Origin: Pontibacter cellulosilyticus
GTDB taxonomy: Bacteria; Bacteroidota; Bacteroidia; Cytophagales; Hymenobacteraceae
DNA: 64,000 nucleotides
NCBI RefSeq assembly: GCF_014306105.1
Contig: NZ_JACRVF010000001.1
Location: 1,380,413-1,444,412 of the forward strand
Direction of reading: 5' to 3'
The notes beneath the pieces were generated by a model. That model had not been told where the DNA came from and searched no databases. It saw only the letters and a program-made list of their open reading frames with translations. The number at the start of each line of letters is the position of its first letter. Within the stretch, counting starts at the first letter, position 1. This document shows positions 1 to 8,463 of this stretch, in pieces. Position numbers and translations under genes: made by a program.

Positions 1-2
1 AC

Positions 3-806
3 AGGCTAGCGAATATACAACCCATAGCCCTGCAAATGGCCAAAGCCTTAAATGCTACGCTGCGGCTTAAAAGCTATCCCTCTGTTGGTGAGTTAGTGGA
101 AGCTATGCGTAGAGGCGAAGCTGATGTGGCTGTGATGAATACCTTCGGCTATCTACTGCTGCAAACCGACTCTATACCACCCGTCATCCCACTTGCCGCC
201 TTAGAAGTACCGGAAGAGGCATTAAACGCCTACACTTCGGGGCTTTTCGCAAGCAAAAAGTCGGGCATTACAAGTATAAGCCAATTAAAAGATAACCCAC
301 AGGCTTACTCCCTGGTATTTGCCGGCAGGCACTCCACATCAGGTAATCTGATACCGAGGCTTTACCTCAGTTCTTTAGGAATACATAACCCCGAAGAGCA
401 GTTTGGGCAGGTAGATTTTTTGAACAGCCACGCTAATGCCCTGCAGGAGGTAATAGGCGGCAGTTCAGATCTAGCAGCTTTGGGCACCGGAGAGTATAAA
501 AAGCAACTGGAAAGCGGTAAGTTAAAGGAGAATGATGTAAAGCTGCTCTGGAAATCTGAGGGTATACCGCAAGGCCCTATCGTCTGCAAAGCAACAATGC
601 CAGCCAGGCAACAGAAAAAGCTGCTCAAGGTGCTGCTGCTCGCCCACGAGAAAAATCCTGAAGCCATTGTACAGCTAAAACGCGCCTGGACCGAAGCCTG
701 GGAAGCCGATCATTTTGTACCAGTATCTGAGAGTTACTATAAAAATATAATTGAACTAGCCGGCAGCAGAGATAACCTCCGGAAGGTGCTGCAGCAGCAT
801 TTGTAA
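3..806 (+). CDS. PhnD-type ABC transporter substrate-binding protein (5' partial)
   Basis: Solute-binding part of a phosphate/phosphonate-type ABC importer (PhnD/SsuA/transferrin superfamily). The frame is open to the window edge, so the true start and any export signal lie outside; 267 residues are visible, and an internal ATG at 36 is unlikely to be the start. Visible support: the strand VAVMNTFGYLLL and the loop GRHSTSGNLIPRLYL, which matches the S-G-x-x-x-P-R oxyanion-binding region of the family, then a helical C-terminus. The ligand cannot be named. A SCO/cytochrome c operon starts about 256 bases downstream behind its own promoter, so any link to copper or respiratory chain supply is inference. 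The family call is firm; the specificity is open. Confidence 0.8.
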   Translation, partial: RLANIQPIALQMAKALNATLRLKSYPSVGELVEAMRRGEADVAVMNTFGYLLLQTDSIPPVIPLAALEVPEEALNAYTSGLFASKKSGITSISQLKDNPQAYSLVFAGRHSTSGNLIPRLYLSSLGIHNPEEQFGQVDFLNSHANALQEVIGGSSDLAALGTGEYKKQLESGKLKENDVKLLWKSEGIPQGPIVCKATMPARQQKKLLKVLLLAHEKNPEAIVQLKRAWTEAWEADHFVPVSESYYKNIIELAGSRDNLRKVLQQHL

Positions 807-945
807 ATGCACAGCTATTGCTCCGGCCGTATTTCGGTAGCAAGACTTCGGGTTTTACAGCAACTGATCCCGAATGCAGGAAAAGATTTGTGGCTGCGGC
901 CGCCTTTTTACTCCCAGCCTATCTGCTAAACTACTTCCCATTGCT

Positions 946-977
946 TTTGCACATCCCGCCTTGCAGCCGTACCTTTG
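946..977 (+). promoter_or_regulatory. Bacteroidota-type promoter for the lipoprotein/SCO/cytochrome c operon
   Basis: A -33 element TTTG (946-949) is followed after 20 bases by TACCTTTG (970-977), matching the consensus TTTG-N19/20-TAnnTTTG of primary-sigma promoters in this phylum. It lies about 85 bases before the first ATG of the operon. The rest of the 807-1062 gap shows no gene or RNA I recognise. Confidence 0.55.
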
Positions 978-1062
978 CTATATGCAGTGCATCAACACAG
1001 CTTCAGTACCACCATACTATCCAAAGTATAAAAAGTATAGCCTTTCTTTACCTGGCAAGCCC

Positions 1063-1503
1063 ATGAAATACATCCTTCTTATAATCAGCCTTGCACTTGC
1101 CATACTTTGCAGCTGCAGCCAGGTCCAAAGTCCCGAAGAGCAGCAGGAGACGTTGGAGCAGAATGTGTTGGCCGTACACGATACGGCCATGGCTAAAATG
1201 GAGGACATTTTTAAACTGCGCAAAAGCCTACGCACCCTCCGCGATACCCTGGAGACACAGACGCAACCAGACTCTGCCATACTTAATAACCTGCAGCAGC
1301 ACATACAACTGCTTAACCGTGCCGACGAAGCCATGATGGGATGGATGCGCCAGTATAAAGCTCCGGCTGCCGACATGCCAAATGAGCAAGCCATAAACTA
1401 CCTGCAGCAGGAAATGGTTAAGATAAAGAAAGTACAAACCCTTATGGACAGCACCATCAATGCTGCCCAAGCAACCTATAACTCCTATGATCAGAATAAA
1501 TAA
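1063..1503 (+). CDS. Small helical lipoprotein, function unknown
   Basis: Predicted 146-residue lipoprotein. The ATG at 1063 is preferred over upstream in-frame starts because it opens a lipoprotein signal (hydrophobic run to residue 15, cysteines at 16 and 18 in LCSCS). The mature part is almost all helix, rich in Q, E, K and L, so a coiled coil is likely. It is first in an operon: its 3' end overlaps the start of the SCO gene by 17 bases, and the cytochrome c gene follows. By context it may help copper delivery or assembly at the membrane, but no catalytic motif is visible. Such proteins are sometimes labelled viral A-type inclusion proteins, a name without functional meaning here. Confidence 0.7.
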   Translation: MKYILLIISLALAILCSCSQVQSPEEQQETLEQNVLAVHDTAMAKMEDIFKLRKSLRTLRDTLETQTQPDSAILNNLQQHIQLLNRADEAMMGWMRQYKAPAADMPNEQAINYLQQEMVKIKKVQTLMDSTINAAQATYNSYDQNK

Positions 1504-2167
1504 AGCATCGCTGAGACAGTATACATTGCCTTTAGCAACTGCCTTGAGTATCGTCTTTTTTACGGCCTGCGATAGCAGCACTAATGAGGGTACACTGCCA
1601 ATTTATGGAGAGCGTGAACCGGTGGAGCGTACAGTAGATGGTAAAACAGTAGTTGATACAGTTTACCACACTATTCCCGATTTTGCCTTCGTAAACCAGG
1701 ACAGCCAGCGCGTAACCCAGGAAACAGTAGCAGGCAAAGTATACATAACAGACTTTTTCTTCACAAGCTGCCCTACCATCTGCCCAAAAATGAAAAGCCA
1801 AATGTTACGGGTATATGAGGCTTATAAGGATAACCCTAATGTAGTGCTGCTCTCACACTCCATAGATCCTACACACGATACGGTGGCCGTTTTAAAAGAC
1901 TATGCTGACAGGTTGGGAATAGAGACGAACAAGTGGCACCTGCTTACCGGCGACAAAGACAGCATTTACGCCATTGCCGAAGAGTACCTGGCTGCCGCGC
2001 AAGAAGATGCCGGTGCTGCAGGAGGCTTCTCCCACTCCGGCGATTTTTACCTCATAGACCAGCAGCGTAGAATAAGAGGCCACTACAACGGTACTTCAGA
2101 AAAAGATGTAGACCGATTGATAAAGGATATCCCGGTGTTGCTGAACGAAAAAAATGGCCAGAAATAA
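1487..2167 (+). CDS. SCO family copper-dependent thioredoxin-like lipoprotein
   Basis: SCO1/SenC/PrrC protein, 226 residues, expected on the outer face of the inner membrane, where the family delivers copper to, or reduces thiols of, cytochrome oxidase subunit II. The metal-binding signature is complete: CPTIC with cysteines 95 and 99, and the conserved histidine 183 in GGFSHSGDF. The N-terminus is a lipoprotein signal ending at Cys28 (FFTAC). I chose the ATG at 1487, overlapping the previous gene by 17 bases, because an earlier ATG at 1460 would put nine polar residues ahead of the signal. The cytochrome c gene overlaps the 3' end by 14 bases, indicating a tightly coupled respiratory operon. 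Confidence 0.9.
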   Translation: MIRINKASLRQYTLPLATALSIVFFTACDSSTNEGTLPIYGEREPVERTVDGKTVVDTVYHTIPDFAFVNQDSQRVTQETVAGKVYITDFFFTSCPTICPKMKSQMLRVYEAYKDNPNVVLLSHSIDPTHDTVAVLKDYADRLGIETNKWHLLTGDKDSIYAIAEEYLAAAQEDAGAAGGFSHSGDFYLIDQQRRIRGHYNGTSEKDVDRLIKDIPVLLNEKNGQK

Positions 2168-2567
2168 ACTTATAACGATAGCTGCGGCAGGCTTGTGTCT
2201 CACCACCTTTACCCAGTGCTTTACAAACAAGAAGAACGAGGGGCAGCGTCTTTATGAGGCCAACTGCCAGAGCTGCCACATGGAAGACGGAAGTGGCCTT
2301 CGGGGTGTGATCCCTCCTATTGCCGGTGCCGACTACCTGGAGAAGCACCGCGACGAACTGCCCTGCCTGATCCGGCATGGTATGGAAGGACCTGTTACTG
2401 TAAACGGCAAGGAGTATAACCAGGCCATGCCGGGTGTAGACTTGCGCGAAGACCAGATCACCAACCTGCTTAACTACATCCAGACCAACTTTGGCAATAA
2501 CAACCAGCGCTATACGATGCCGGAGGTGGAGCAACTGCTGGAGGCGTGTCCGCCTAGCAGGAAGTAG
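2154..2567 (+). CDS. Cytochrome c class I lipoprotein
   Basis: Single-haem c-type cytochrome of 137 residues. The haem attachment motif CQSCH lies at residues 38-42, and Met92 in QAMPGVD is the likely axial ligand. A hydrophobic N-terminus ending near Cys22 (TFTQC) suggests a lipoprotein anchored in the periplasm or at the outer membrane. GxGLRGVIPPIAGADYL is typical of small Bacteroidota cytochromes that shuttle electrons to oxidases or nitrous oxide reductase. Its start lies inside the SCO gene, so the two are co-translated. The electron-transfer partner is not in the window. Confidence 0.88.
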   Translation: MARNKLITIAAAGLCLTTFTQCFTNKKNEGQRLYEANCQSCHMEDGSGLRGVIPPIAGADYLEKHRDELPCLIRHGMEGPVTVNGKEYNQAMPGVDLREDQITNLLNYIQTNFGNNNQRYTMPEVEQLLEACPPSRK

Positions 2568-2714
2568 TGGTTGTGATCATGCCAGGCTTCAAAGTATAAA
2601 CTTGTAACCTCCCCCGCTCTAATCCAGTTAAAACTGAAATCCTACAGCAATGCAGCCGCAACCTTGACAAGCGGTTGTTTATTTCATATACTTAGCTGAC
2701 ATTTAAATAAAACT

Positions 2715-3881
2715 ATGCCCAAAATTCTGATTATAGACGATGAACGGGCCATCCGAAGCACGTTAAAGGAGATTCTTGAGTTCGAGAATTATACTGTAGA
2801 CGAAGCCGAAGACGGTGAAAAAGGACTGCAGTACCTGAGCAAGAACAAGTATGACGTGGTGCTCTGTGACATTAAGATGCCTGGTATGGACGGCATTGAA
2901 GTGCTTGAGAAAGCCATGGAAATCACCCCGGATACGCCCTTCATCATGATATCGGCGCACGGCACCATAGATACTGCCGTGGAGGCCACCAAAAAAGGCG
3001 CCTACGACTTTCTGCAGAAACCACCGGATCTGAACCGCCTGCTGGTAACTGTACGTAATGCGCTGGATAAATCGAACCTGGTAACGGAAACGAAGATCCT
3101 GAAGAAGAAGATCTCCAAAACCTACGAAATGGTAGGCCACTCTCCTGCCCTTACCAGGGTAAAGCAAGCCATCGAAAAGGTAGCCCCGACAGATGCACGC
3201 GTTCTCATTACCGGACCTAATGGATCTGGTAAGGAGTTAGTAGCCCGCGCCATACATGAGCACAGCAACCGCAGCAACGGACCTTTGATAGAAGTAAACT
3301 GCGCTGCTATACCAAGTGAACTGATAGAGAGTGAACTGTTTGGCCATGAGAAAGGCTCTTTTACCTCTGCTGTAAAACAGCGCATTGGTAAGTTTGAGCA
3401 GGCCAATGGCGGCACCCTGTTTCTGGATGAGGTAGGTGACATGAGTCTGTCGGCGCAGGCCAAAGTGTTGCGTGCCCTGCAGGAGCATAGAATTACCCGT
3501 GTTGGCGGCGATAAAGATATTCAGGTGGATGTGCGCGTATTGGCGGCTACAAACAAGAACCTGCTGGAGGAGATTGAAGCAAAGAACTTCAGAGAAGACT
3601 TGTACCACCGTTTAGGGGTTATCCTTATTCACGTACCGCCATTGAACGAACGTCGCGAGGATATCCCGGATCTGATAAACAAGTTTCTGAATGATATTGC
3701 CAACGACTACGGCAACAAGCCAAAAACCATCACACAAGATGCCTTGGAATACCTGAAAGAATTGGACTGGCGAGGCAATGTGCGTGAGCTGCGCAATGTG
3801 GTAGAGCGCCTCGTGATCATGAGCGGAACTGAGGTTACCCTTGATGATGCCAAAGCCTATGCAAGACCGGTAGTGTCTTAA
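2715..3881 (+). CDS. NtrC-family sigma-54 response regulator lacking a DNA-binding domain
   Basis: 388 residues: an N-terminal receiver (acidic pocket DDE near 8-10, phospho-acceptor Asp52 in CDIKMPGMDG, Lys near 102) and a sigma-54 AAA+ domain from about 140. Walker A is GPNGSGKE (167-174, the family usually has GETGTGKE) and Walker B is TLFLDEV (234-240). The loop that contacts sigma-54, normally GAFTGA, reads GSFTSA here (214-219). The protein ends soon after WRGNVRELRNVVERL, with no Fis-type HTH. It sits alone, between the cytochrome operon and a perfect terminator, with no partner kinase. It may act from solution or by binding other proteins; whether it still remodels sigma-54 holoenzyme is uncertain. 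Confidence 0.9.
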   Translation: MPKILIIDDERAIRSTLKEILEFENYTVDEAEDGEKGLQYLSKNKYDVVLCDIKMPGMDGIEVLEKAMEITPDTPFIMISAHGTIDTAVEATKKGAYDFLQKPPDLNRLLVTVRNALDKSNLVTETKILKKKISKTYEMVGHSPALTRVKQAIEKVAPTDARVLITGPNGSGKELVARAIHEHSNRSNGPLIEVNCAAIPSELIESELFGHEKGSFTSAVKQRIGKFEQANGGTLFLDEVGDMSLSAQAKVLRALQEHRITRVGGDKDIQVDVRVLAATNKNLLEEIEAKNFREDLYHRLGVILIHVPPLNERREDIPDLINKFLNDIANDYGNKPKTITQDALEYLKELDWRGNVRELRNVVERLVIMSGTEVTLDDAKAYARPVVS

Positions 3882-3900
3882 GAGGCTACAATTTATATTT

Positions 3901-3936
3901 AAAAGGCCACTGCAACTTAGGTTGCAGTGGCCTTTT
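3901..3936 (+). terminator. Perfect 16-bp hairpin terminator
   Basis: Arms 3901-3916 and 3921-3936 pair perfectly around a 4-base loop and are followed by a T-rich tract. It ends the response-regulator gene and could also serve the convergent peptidase gene. Confidence 0.9.
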
Positions 3937-3987
3937 CTTTTTTCATGCTTAGTCCCAGCTCTGCCAAATGCTGAACAAGCAAAAAGT

Positions 3988-4908
3988 CTATGCCGCCTTA
4001 CTTTTGTCTAAGCAGCAGTTTTTATATTTCTCACCGCTACCACATGGGCAGGGCTCATTGCGGCCGAGGCGCTTACCGTAGGGGTTAAGCAGTTCTCTAA
4101 AGTTAAGCCTGAAACGGCGCTTCGGGTTCTGCTTGAATATCTTTGTAAGCAACTCATAAAGCTTGGGGTGTTTCTCTGCCAGCTTATCCGGTTTCTCGAA
4201 GAAGTACTCTGTTACCACAGCAAAAAACTCAGCCTCGCTGGTAGCGCCATAACTGTCAATGTCAGAGTTGCCTGTTTTTATGCTTTTGATCTTACGATAC
4301 ATCAGTTCCTGCCACGGCTGCACCAGTTCTGCCGGCAGGTAAGCTTCAGGGGTTCCATCTATCTCCCCATCGGCCTGGTCAAGCATATGGGCAAATTCAT
4401 GTATACCTACGTTCTTGCGATCTGCCATGTCGTTAAAGCCACGTTCAAGAGCAGGCTTAGACAGTGTTACATAATGGTCGTTCTGGAAAGGATTTACCCG
4501 CCCCAGTGTTTCCGACACCGCCTCCGTGTCCTGATCTTTAAATCGCTGTATACTTCCCGGAAATACAAATACCTCTCCCAGGTTATGGTACTCCCAGTCC
4601 TGGAAGCCAAAAATAGGTATGATGGCACTAGAGGCAACAAGTACTTTGGTTAGATCATCAACCTCTACCTGTATACCCGTAACTCGTTTCTCTGACAAGA
4701 ACAGCTGCAGCATCTTTTCGAAGCGGTTTCTGTCTTCATCGGTTTTCAAAGTATGGTAAAAGCCTACTCTATCTGTTAAAATCTTGCGCCACTCCACCGG
4801 AAAGTCCTGATTAAGCACTTTCTTGCGCCTTCGCTCTTTGCGAGTGGCCCATCTATAAAAAAGCAGGCACATGCCTGCTACCAAAACAAAAAACACAATG
4901 TATCCCAT
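3988..4908 (-). CDS. MtfA-like zinc peptidase with C-terminal SEC-C motif
   Basis: 306-residue membrane-anchored metallopeptidase of the MtfA/M90 type. An N-terminal transmembrane segment (about 3-19) is followed by a basic stretch, then the peptidase domain with the zinc signature HEFAH at 170-174 and a downstream acidic ligand region SEAEFFAVVTEYFFE. The last ~25 residues add a SEC-C zinc motif, CPCGSGEKYKNCC, which is absent from Escherichia coli MtfA and usually mediates protein contact. MtfA of E. coli is known for titrating the Mlc repressor; whether that applies here is unknown. The gene stands alone and is convergent with the upstream regulator. Confidence 0.85.
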   Translation of the reverse strand: MGYIVFFVLVAGMCLLFYRWATRKERRRKKVLNQDFPVEWRKILTDRVGFYHTLKTDEDRNRFEKMLQLFLSEKRVTGIQVEVDDLTKVLVASSAIIPIFGFQDWEYHNLGEVFVFPGSIQRFKDQDTEAVSETLGRVNPFQNDHYVTLSKPALERGFNDMADRKNVGIHEFAHMLDQADGEIDGTPEAYLPAELVQPWQELMYRKIKSIKTGNSDIDSYGATSEAEFFAVVTEYFFEKPDKLAEKHPKLYELLTKIFKQNPKRRFRLNFRELLNPYGKRLGRNEPCPCGSGEKYKNCCLDKSKAA

Positions 4909-5195
4909 GGCATGTATAAACGTTCGGAATGGAAGAAAGATGTTCTACCCCGGCCTGACGCAGCTTAATTTCAACCTAACAAAAGTATAAATCCACATCG
5001 GTTTGGCATTAATGAAACAAAGTAAAAAGAATATAGTTACAGGGGTACACTGCAGCATTTTAATACTGCTAACGCCTTGCTGGCAGAGCGTTTATAATTG
5101 CTTTCCGTTATAAGAAACAGCCAAAAGAAATTACAACAAATCATATATTATATGCGTTTGTTTATTAAATTTAGCTTCATATTCTGAGAACCTAC

Positions 5196-5786
5196 ATGAG
5201 ATACCTGCTAAAGTATGGTGCAGCCCTTTCTTTTTTGGCTATAGCTTTTAGCTCTTGCCGTGAGGAGCCAAATTACCCTGATGCACCCGAGATTGAATTT
5301 AAACGGGTTGATGTAAACTACACAAAAGAGTTTGGTATAACTACCGCTAATATGACCATTGTAGTAGGCTACCAGGACGGCAATGGGGATCTGGGTCTGA
5401 GGCCGCTTGTAACTACCCCAGGAAGCTCTGATCCTGACAGCAAGGCACCATTCAATTCAGGTTCTCCTTACCAAAATAATTTTATAGCTGATCTGTTTAT
5501 CAAAAAACCAGTGCAGGGAAGCCTAAAAGACTCCGCATTTGTTAAATATCAACTCCCAGTAGCGGGTTTTAATTTTAGTGGGCGCTTTCAAAGGCTTACA
5601 AACGACGAGCGGGCAGAGCCATTAGAGGGTGAGATCAGGTATACGCTGAACAGTATCACTGATGAGTTCTTTAATCCGGGTGATATCATCAAATTCCAAA
5701 TCTACATCTACGACAGAAACTTACCCGTACCCAATAAGAGCAACATTGTAGAAACAAGACCGATAAAGCTGACTTTTAAGGAATAA
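5196..5786 (+). CDS. Conserved Bacteroidota lipoprotein, function unknown
   Basis: 196 residues. The N-terminal hydrophobic segment ends in AFSSC (Cys20), a lipobox. The body carries GYQDGNGDLGL, an acidic loop seen repeatedly in uncharacterised Bacteroidota surface lipoproteins, and a beta-rich C-terminus (GDIIKFQIYIYDR) suggesting an immunoglobulin-like or calcium-binding fold. It is monocistronic: 287 bases of AT-rich DNA precede it and a strong bidirectional terminator follows. A possible promoter is TTTG at 5157-5160 with a weak -7 near 5180. No enzyme motif is seen. Confidence 0.7.
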   Translation: MRYLLKYGAALSFLAIAFSSCREEPNYPDAPEIEFKRVDVNYTKEFGITTANMTIVVGYQDGNGDLGLRPLVTTPGSSDPDSKAPFNSGSPYQNNFIADLFIKKPVQGSLKDSAFVKYQLPVAGFNFSGRFQRLTNDERAEPLEGEIRYTLNSITDEFFNPGDIIKFQIYIYDRNLPVPNKSNIVETRPIKLTFKE

Positions 5787-5796
5787 CGGTTGTTGC

Positions 5797-5852
5797 AAAG
5801 TATAAAAGAAAACCCCGTCAATCTGCATTGACGGGGTTTTCTTTTATACTTT
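5797..5852. terminator. Bidirectional terminator, perfect 26-bp stem
   Basis: Arms 5797-5822 and 5827-5852 are exact reverse complements around a 4-base loop. The core is CCCCGTCAAT, flanked by A-rich and T-rich tails, so it works for both convergent genes. Each outer arm contains the window's iterated word (AAAGTATAAAAG and its complement). Confidence 0.93.
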
Positions 5853-5859
5853 GATATAC

Positions 5860-8268
5860 TTAGTAGATCTTTGGAAAAGCCTCCGGATCTGCCTCATTCA
5901 GCATTTCGTAAACAGTCTCGAACACATCCTCTGCGTTTGGCTTAGAGAAATAGTCTCCGTCTGATGAATATGGAGGGCGGTGCGCTTGTGCCGACAGACA
6001 CTGCGGTTTAGAATCCAGCCATCTCCAGGCTCCCTGCTCGTCAACTACCTGCTGCATCATAAATGCTGTAGCTCCGCCTGGCACGTCCTCGTCTGTAAAC
6101 AGCACCCGGTTCGTTTTGCGGATAGAGTCTGTAATTACATGCTCGATGTCGAATGGCAATAACGTCTGCACGTCGATTACTTCGGCAGAAATACCAAACT
6201 CCTCTAGTTGCTTGGCAGCCTCCATTACAATGCGGCACATAGAGCCGTAGGTAACAATGGTGATGTCTTCGCCTTGCTTCAGAATCTCCGGTCTGCCAAT
6301 CGGCACTGTAAATTCAGCAATATTGTTTGGGATACGCTCTTTTAAACGATAGCCATTCAAACACTCAATAATAAGGGCCGGCTCGTCAGACTTCAGCATC
6401 GTGTTGTAAAAACCAGCTGCCTGTGTCATGTCGCGCGGCACCAGCACGTGCATACCTCTGATGCTGTGCAGGATCATACCGATCGGTGAACCTGAATGCC
6501 AGATACCCTCTAATCTGTGGCCACGTGTACGCACAATAAGCGGAGCCTTCTGGCCACCTTTGGTGCGGTACTGCAAACAAGCTACATCATCTGATAAAAT
6601 CTGGATAGCATACAGCAGGTAATCCAGGTACTGAATTTCTGTGATCGGGCGCAGGCCACGCAATGCAGCGCCTATACCCTGGCCAATGATCGTGCACTCA
6701 CGGATACCTGTGTCGGTTACGCGTATCTCGCCATACTTTTCCTGCAAGCCTGCAAAAGCCTGATTTACGTCGCCTATAAAACCTACGTCTTCGCCGATGG
6801 CAAACACACGCGGGTCGCGGGCAAGTATAGCATCGAAGCAAGCCTGTAGCACTTCGCGTCCATCCACTACAGGTGAGTTCTCGTCAAATTCAGGCTTTAC
6901 CTCCTCTACCAGCAGCGCCGACTCATCGGACTGGCTGAACAAGTATGAGTTAAAGCGATCCGCGTTCTCGCCCATCGTTTGCTCCAACCACTCCACCAGT
7001 TCGCGTTTAGCCTGGTTACGCTCATCGCGCACATAGCGCAGGGCACGGCGCACGGCTCTAACCGCATCGCTGCGAATTGGGGTGCTTACTTTGCGAAGCT
7101 CTTCTGTGATAGTGGCAACTTCTGTGATGTGTTCGCTAGCAGTAGCCAGATTTTCCAGCAGATGCAGCGCCTCTTCATGATTTGCTTTAATGTCATTAGC
7201 AAAAGCATTCCAGGCATTACCTCTGGCAATTTTAACAGCATCTTTCGCCTCCGCCTCAATGTTATCTAATTGTTCTGCGGTAGCTAACTCGTTATTCAGT
7301 ATCCACTCACGCATCTTTTTAAGGCAGTCAAAATCAGCCTCCCACTCTAAGCGCTCTTTTGACTTGTAACGCTCATGAGAGCCTGAAGTAGAGTGCCCCT
7401 GTGGCTGCGTAAGCTCTTCTACGTGCACTAGTACCGGCACATGCTGCTCACGGCAAACGCGCACAGCTGCCTCGTACGTTTCGCAAAGAGCTGCATAATC
7501 CCAGCCTTTTACTTTAAATATTTCGTAGCCTTGCTCTCCTTCGGCGTTGCGCTGGAAACCGGCTAATATTTCAGAAATGCTTCCTTTGGTGGTCTGGTAC
7601 TCGGCTGGCACAGAAATACCGTAACCATCGTCCCAAACTGAAACCAGCATAGGCACCTGCAGCACACCACCGGCATTTATCGCTTCAAAGAACATCCCCT
7701 CTGAGGTAGAGGCATTGCCAATGGTACCGAAAGCAACCTCGTTTCCGTTTACTGAGAAGTTATTCTGGCCCTGTAGCTCCGGGTTATGACGATACAGTTT
7801 AGAGGCATAGGCCAAACCAACCAGGCGCGGCATTTGTGAAGCTGTAGGAGAAATATCGGAGCTTGAGTTTTTACGCTCTGTCAGGTTGTTCCACTTGCCT
7901 TCGTCGTCGAGTAAGCGGGTACCGAAGTGGCCGTTCATGGCACGGCCGGCTGTTGATGGCTCTGCGTCTACATCGGTGTGGGCGTATAACTGGGCAAAAT
8001 ATTGCTGCAGCGTTAACTCTCCAATGGCAAACATAAAGGTTTGGTCGCGGTAATAGCCGGAACGGAAGTCGCCGTTCTGAAAGAACTTAGCCATTGCCAG
8101 TTGCGCTACCTCTTTACCGTCTCCAAAAATACCGAACTTAGCTTTGCCCATGAAAACCTCCTTACGGCCTGCAAGGCTGGCCTGGCGGCTTTCCCACGCA
8201 ATACGGTAATCGGTTAATATTTCTTCAGCTGTTAGTCTCTGAGTTATAGATGCTTCAGCAGTTTGCAT
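5860..8268 (-). CDS. 2-oxoacid dehydrogenase E1 component, fused alpha and beta subunits
   Basis: Thiamine-diphosphate-dependent decarboxylase (E1) of a branched-chain or pyruvate-type dehydrogenase complex, with the normally separate subunits joined in 802 residues. The first ~370 residues are alpha-like (YYRDQTFMFAIGE, then VAFGTIGNASTSEGMFFEA, where the family usually has a GDG start to the cofactor motif, then WDDGYGISVP). From about 470 the beta subunit begins with GEDVGFIGDV and shows GIRECTIIGQGIGAALRG and the C-terminal transketolase domain. A helical linker joins them. E2 and E3 are not nearby. The substrate (pyruvate or branched-chain 2-oxoacids) cannot be fixed from sequence; fused E1s are common in this phylum. 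Confidence 0.88.
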   Translation of the reverse strand: MQTAEASITQRLTAEEILTDYRIAWESRQASLAGRKEVFMGKAKFGIFGDGKEVAQLAMAKFFQNGDFRSGYYRDQTFMFAIGELTLQQYFAQLYAHTDVDAEPSTAGRAMNGHFGTRLLDDEGKWNNLTERKNSSSDISPTASQMPRLVGLAYASKLYRHNPELQGQNNFSVNGNEVAFGTIGNASTSEGMFFEAINAGGVLQVPMLVSVWDDGYGISVPAEYQTTKGSISEILAGFQRNAEGEQGYEIFKVKGWDYAALCETYEAAVRVCREQHVPVLVHVEELTQPQGHSTSGSHERYKSKERLEWEADFDCLKKMREWILNNELATAEQLDNIEAEAKDAVKIARGNAWNAFANDIKANHEEALHLLENLATASEHITEVATITEELRKVSTPIRSDAVRAVRRALRYVRDERNQAKRELVEWLEQTMGENADRFNSYLFSQSDESALLVEEVKPEFDENSPVVDGREVLQACFDAILARDPRVFAIGEDVGFIGDVNQAFAGLQEKYGEIRVTDTGIRECTIIGQGIGAALRGLRPITEIQYLDYLLYAIQILSDDVACLQYRTKGGQKAPLIVRTRGHRLEGIWHSGSPIGMILHSIRGMHVLVPRDMTQAAGFYNTMLKSDEPALIIECLNGYRLKERIPNNIAEFTVPIGRPEILKQGEDITIVTYGSMCRIVMEAAKQLEEFGISAEVIDVQTLLPFDIEHVITDSIRKTNRVLFTDEDVPGGATAFMMQQVVDEQGAWRWLDSKPQCLSAQAHRPPYSSDGDYFSKPNAEDVFETVYEMLNEADPEAFPKIY

Positions 8269-8302
8269 GTTTTCTATTTTAAACCAAATGAATTTGTTGC
8301 AG

Positions 8303-8333
8303 TCAAAAGTACAGAAGATTCGCCTAAAATCAA
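8303..8333 (-). promoter_or_regulatory. Bacteroidota-type promoter for the E1 gene
   Basis: On the minus strand TTTG (8333-8330) is followed after 19 bases by TACTTTTG (8310-8303), a full match to TTTG-N19-TAnnTTTG, about 35 bases before the start codon. Confidence 0.65.
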
Positions 8334-8463
8334 ATTAAGGCCTATTTAGCACTAAATTGGCACAATTGTAGCACTATTATTTTTGTTAAAAGATTTTATA
8401 TATTTGCCTTATCCGGGTTAATCCGAAAATATTTTTACTAATTTTTTTGCTTTCTTTAAGCAC

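Noticed and set aside
807..1062. Possible cobalamin-type riboswitch (fragments such as CCCGAAGTC on the minus strand)
   Set aside because: The conserved blocks are not in the right order, no B12 box is present, and no minus-strand gene would be controlled.
874..1062. Longer N-terminus for the small lipoprotein gene
   Set aside because: It would place about 63 non-signal residues before an obvious lipoprotein signal peptide.
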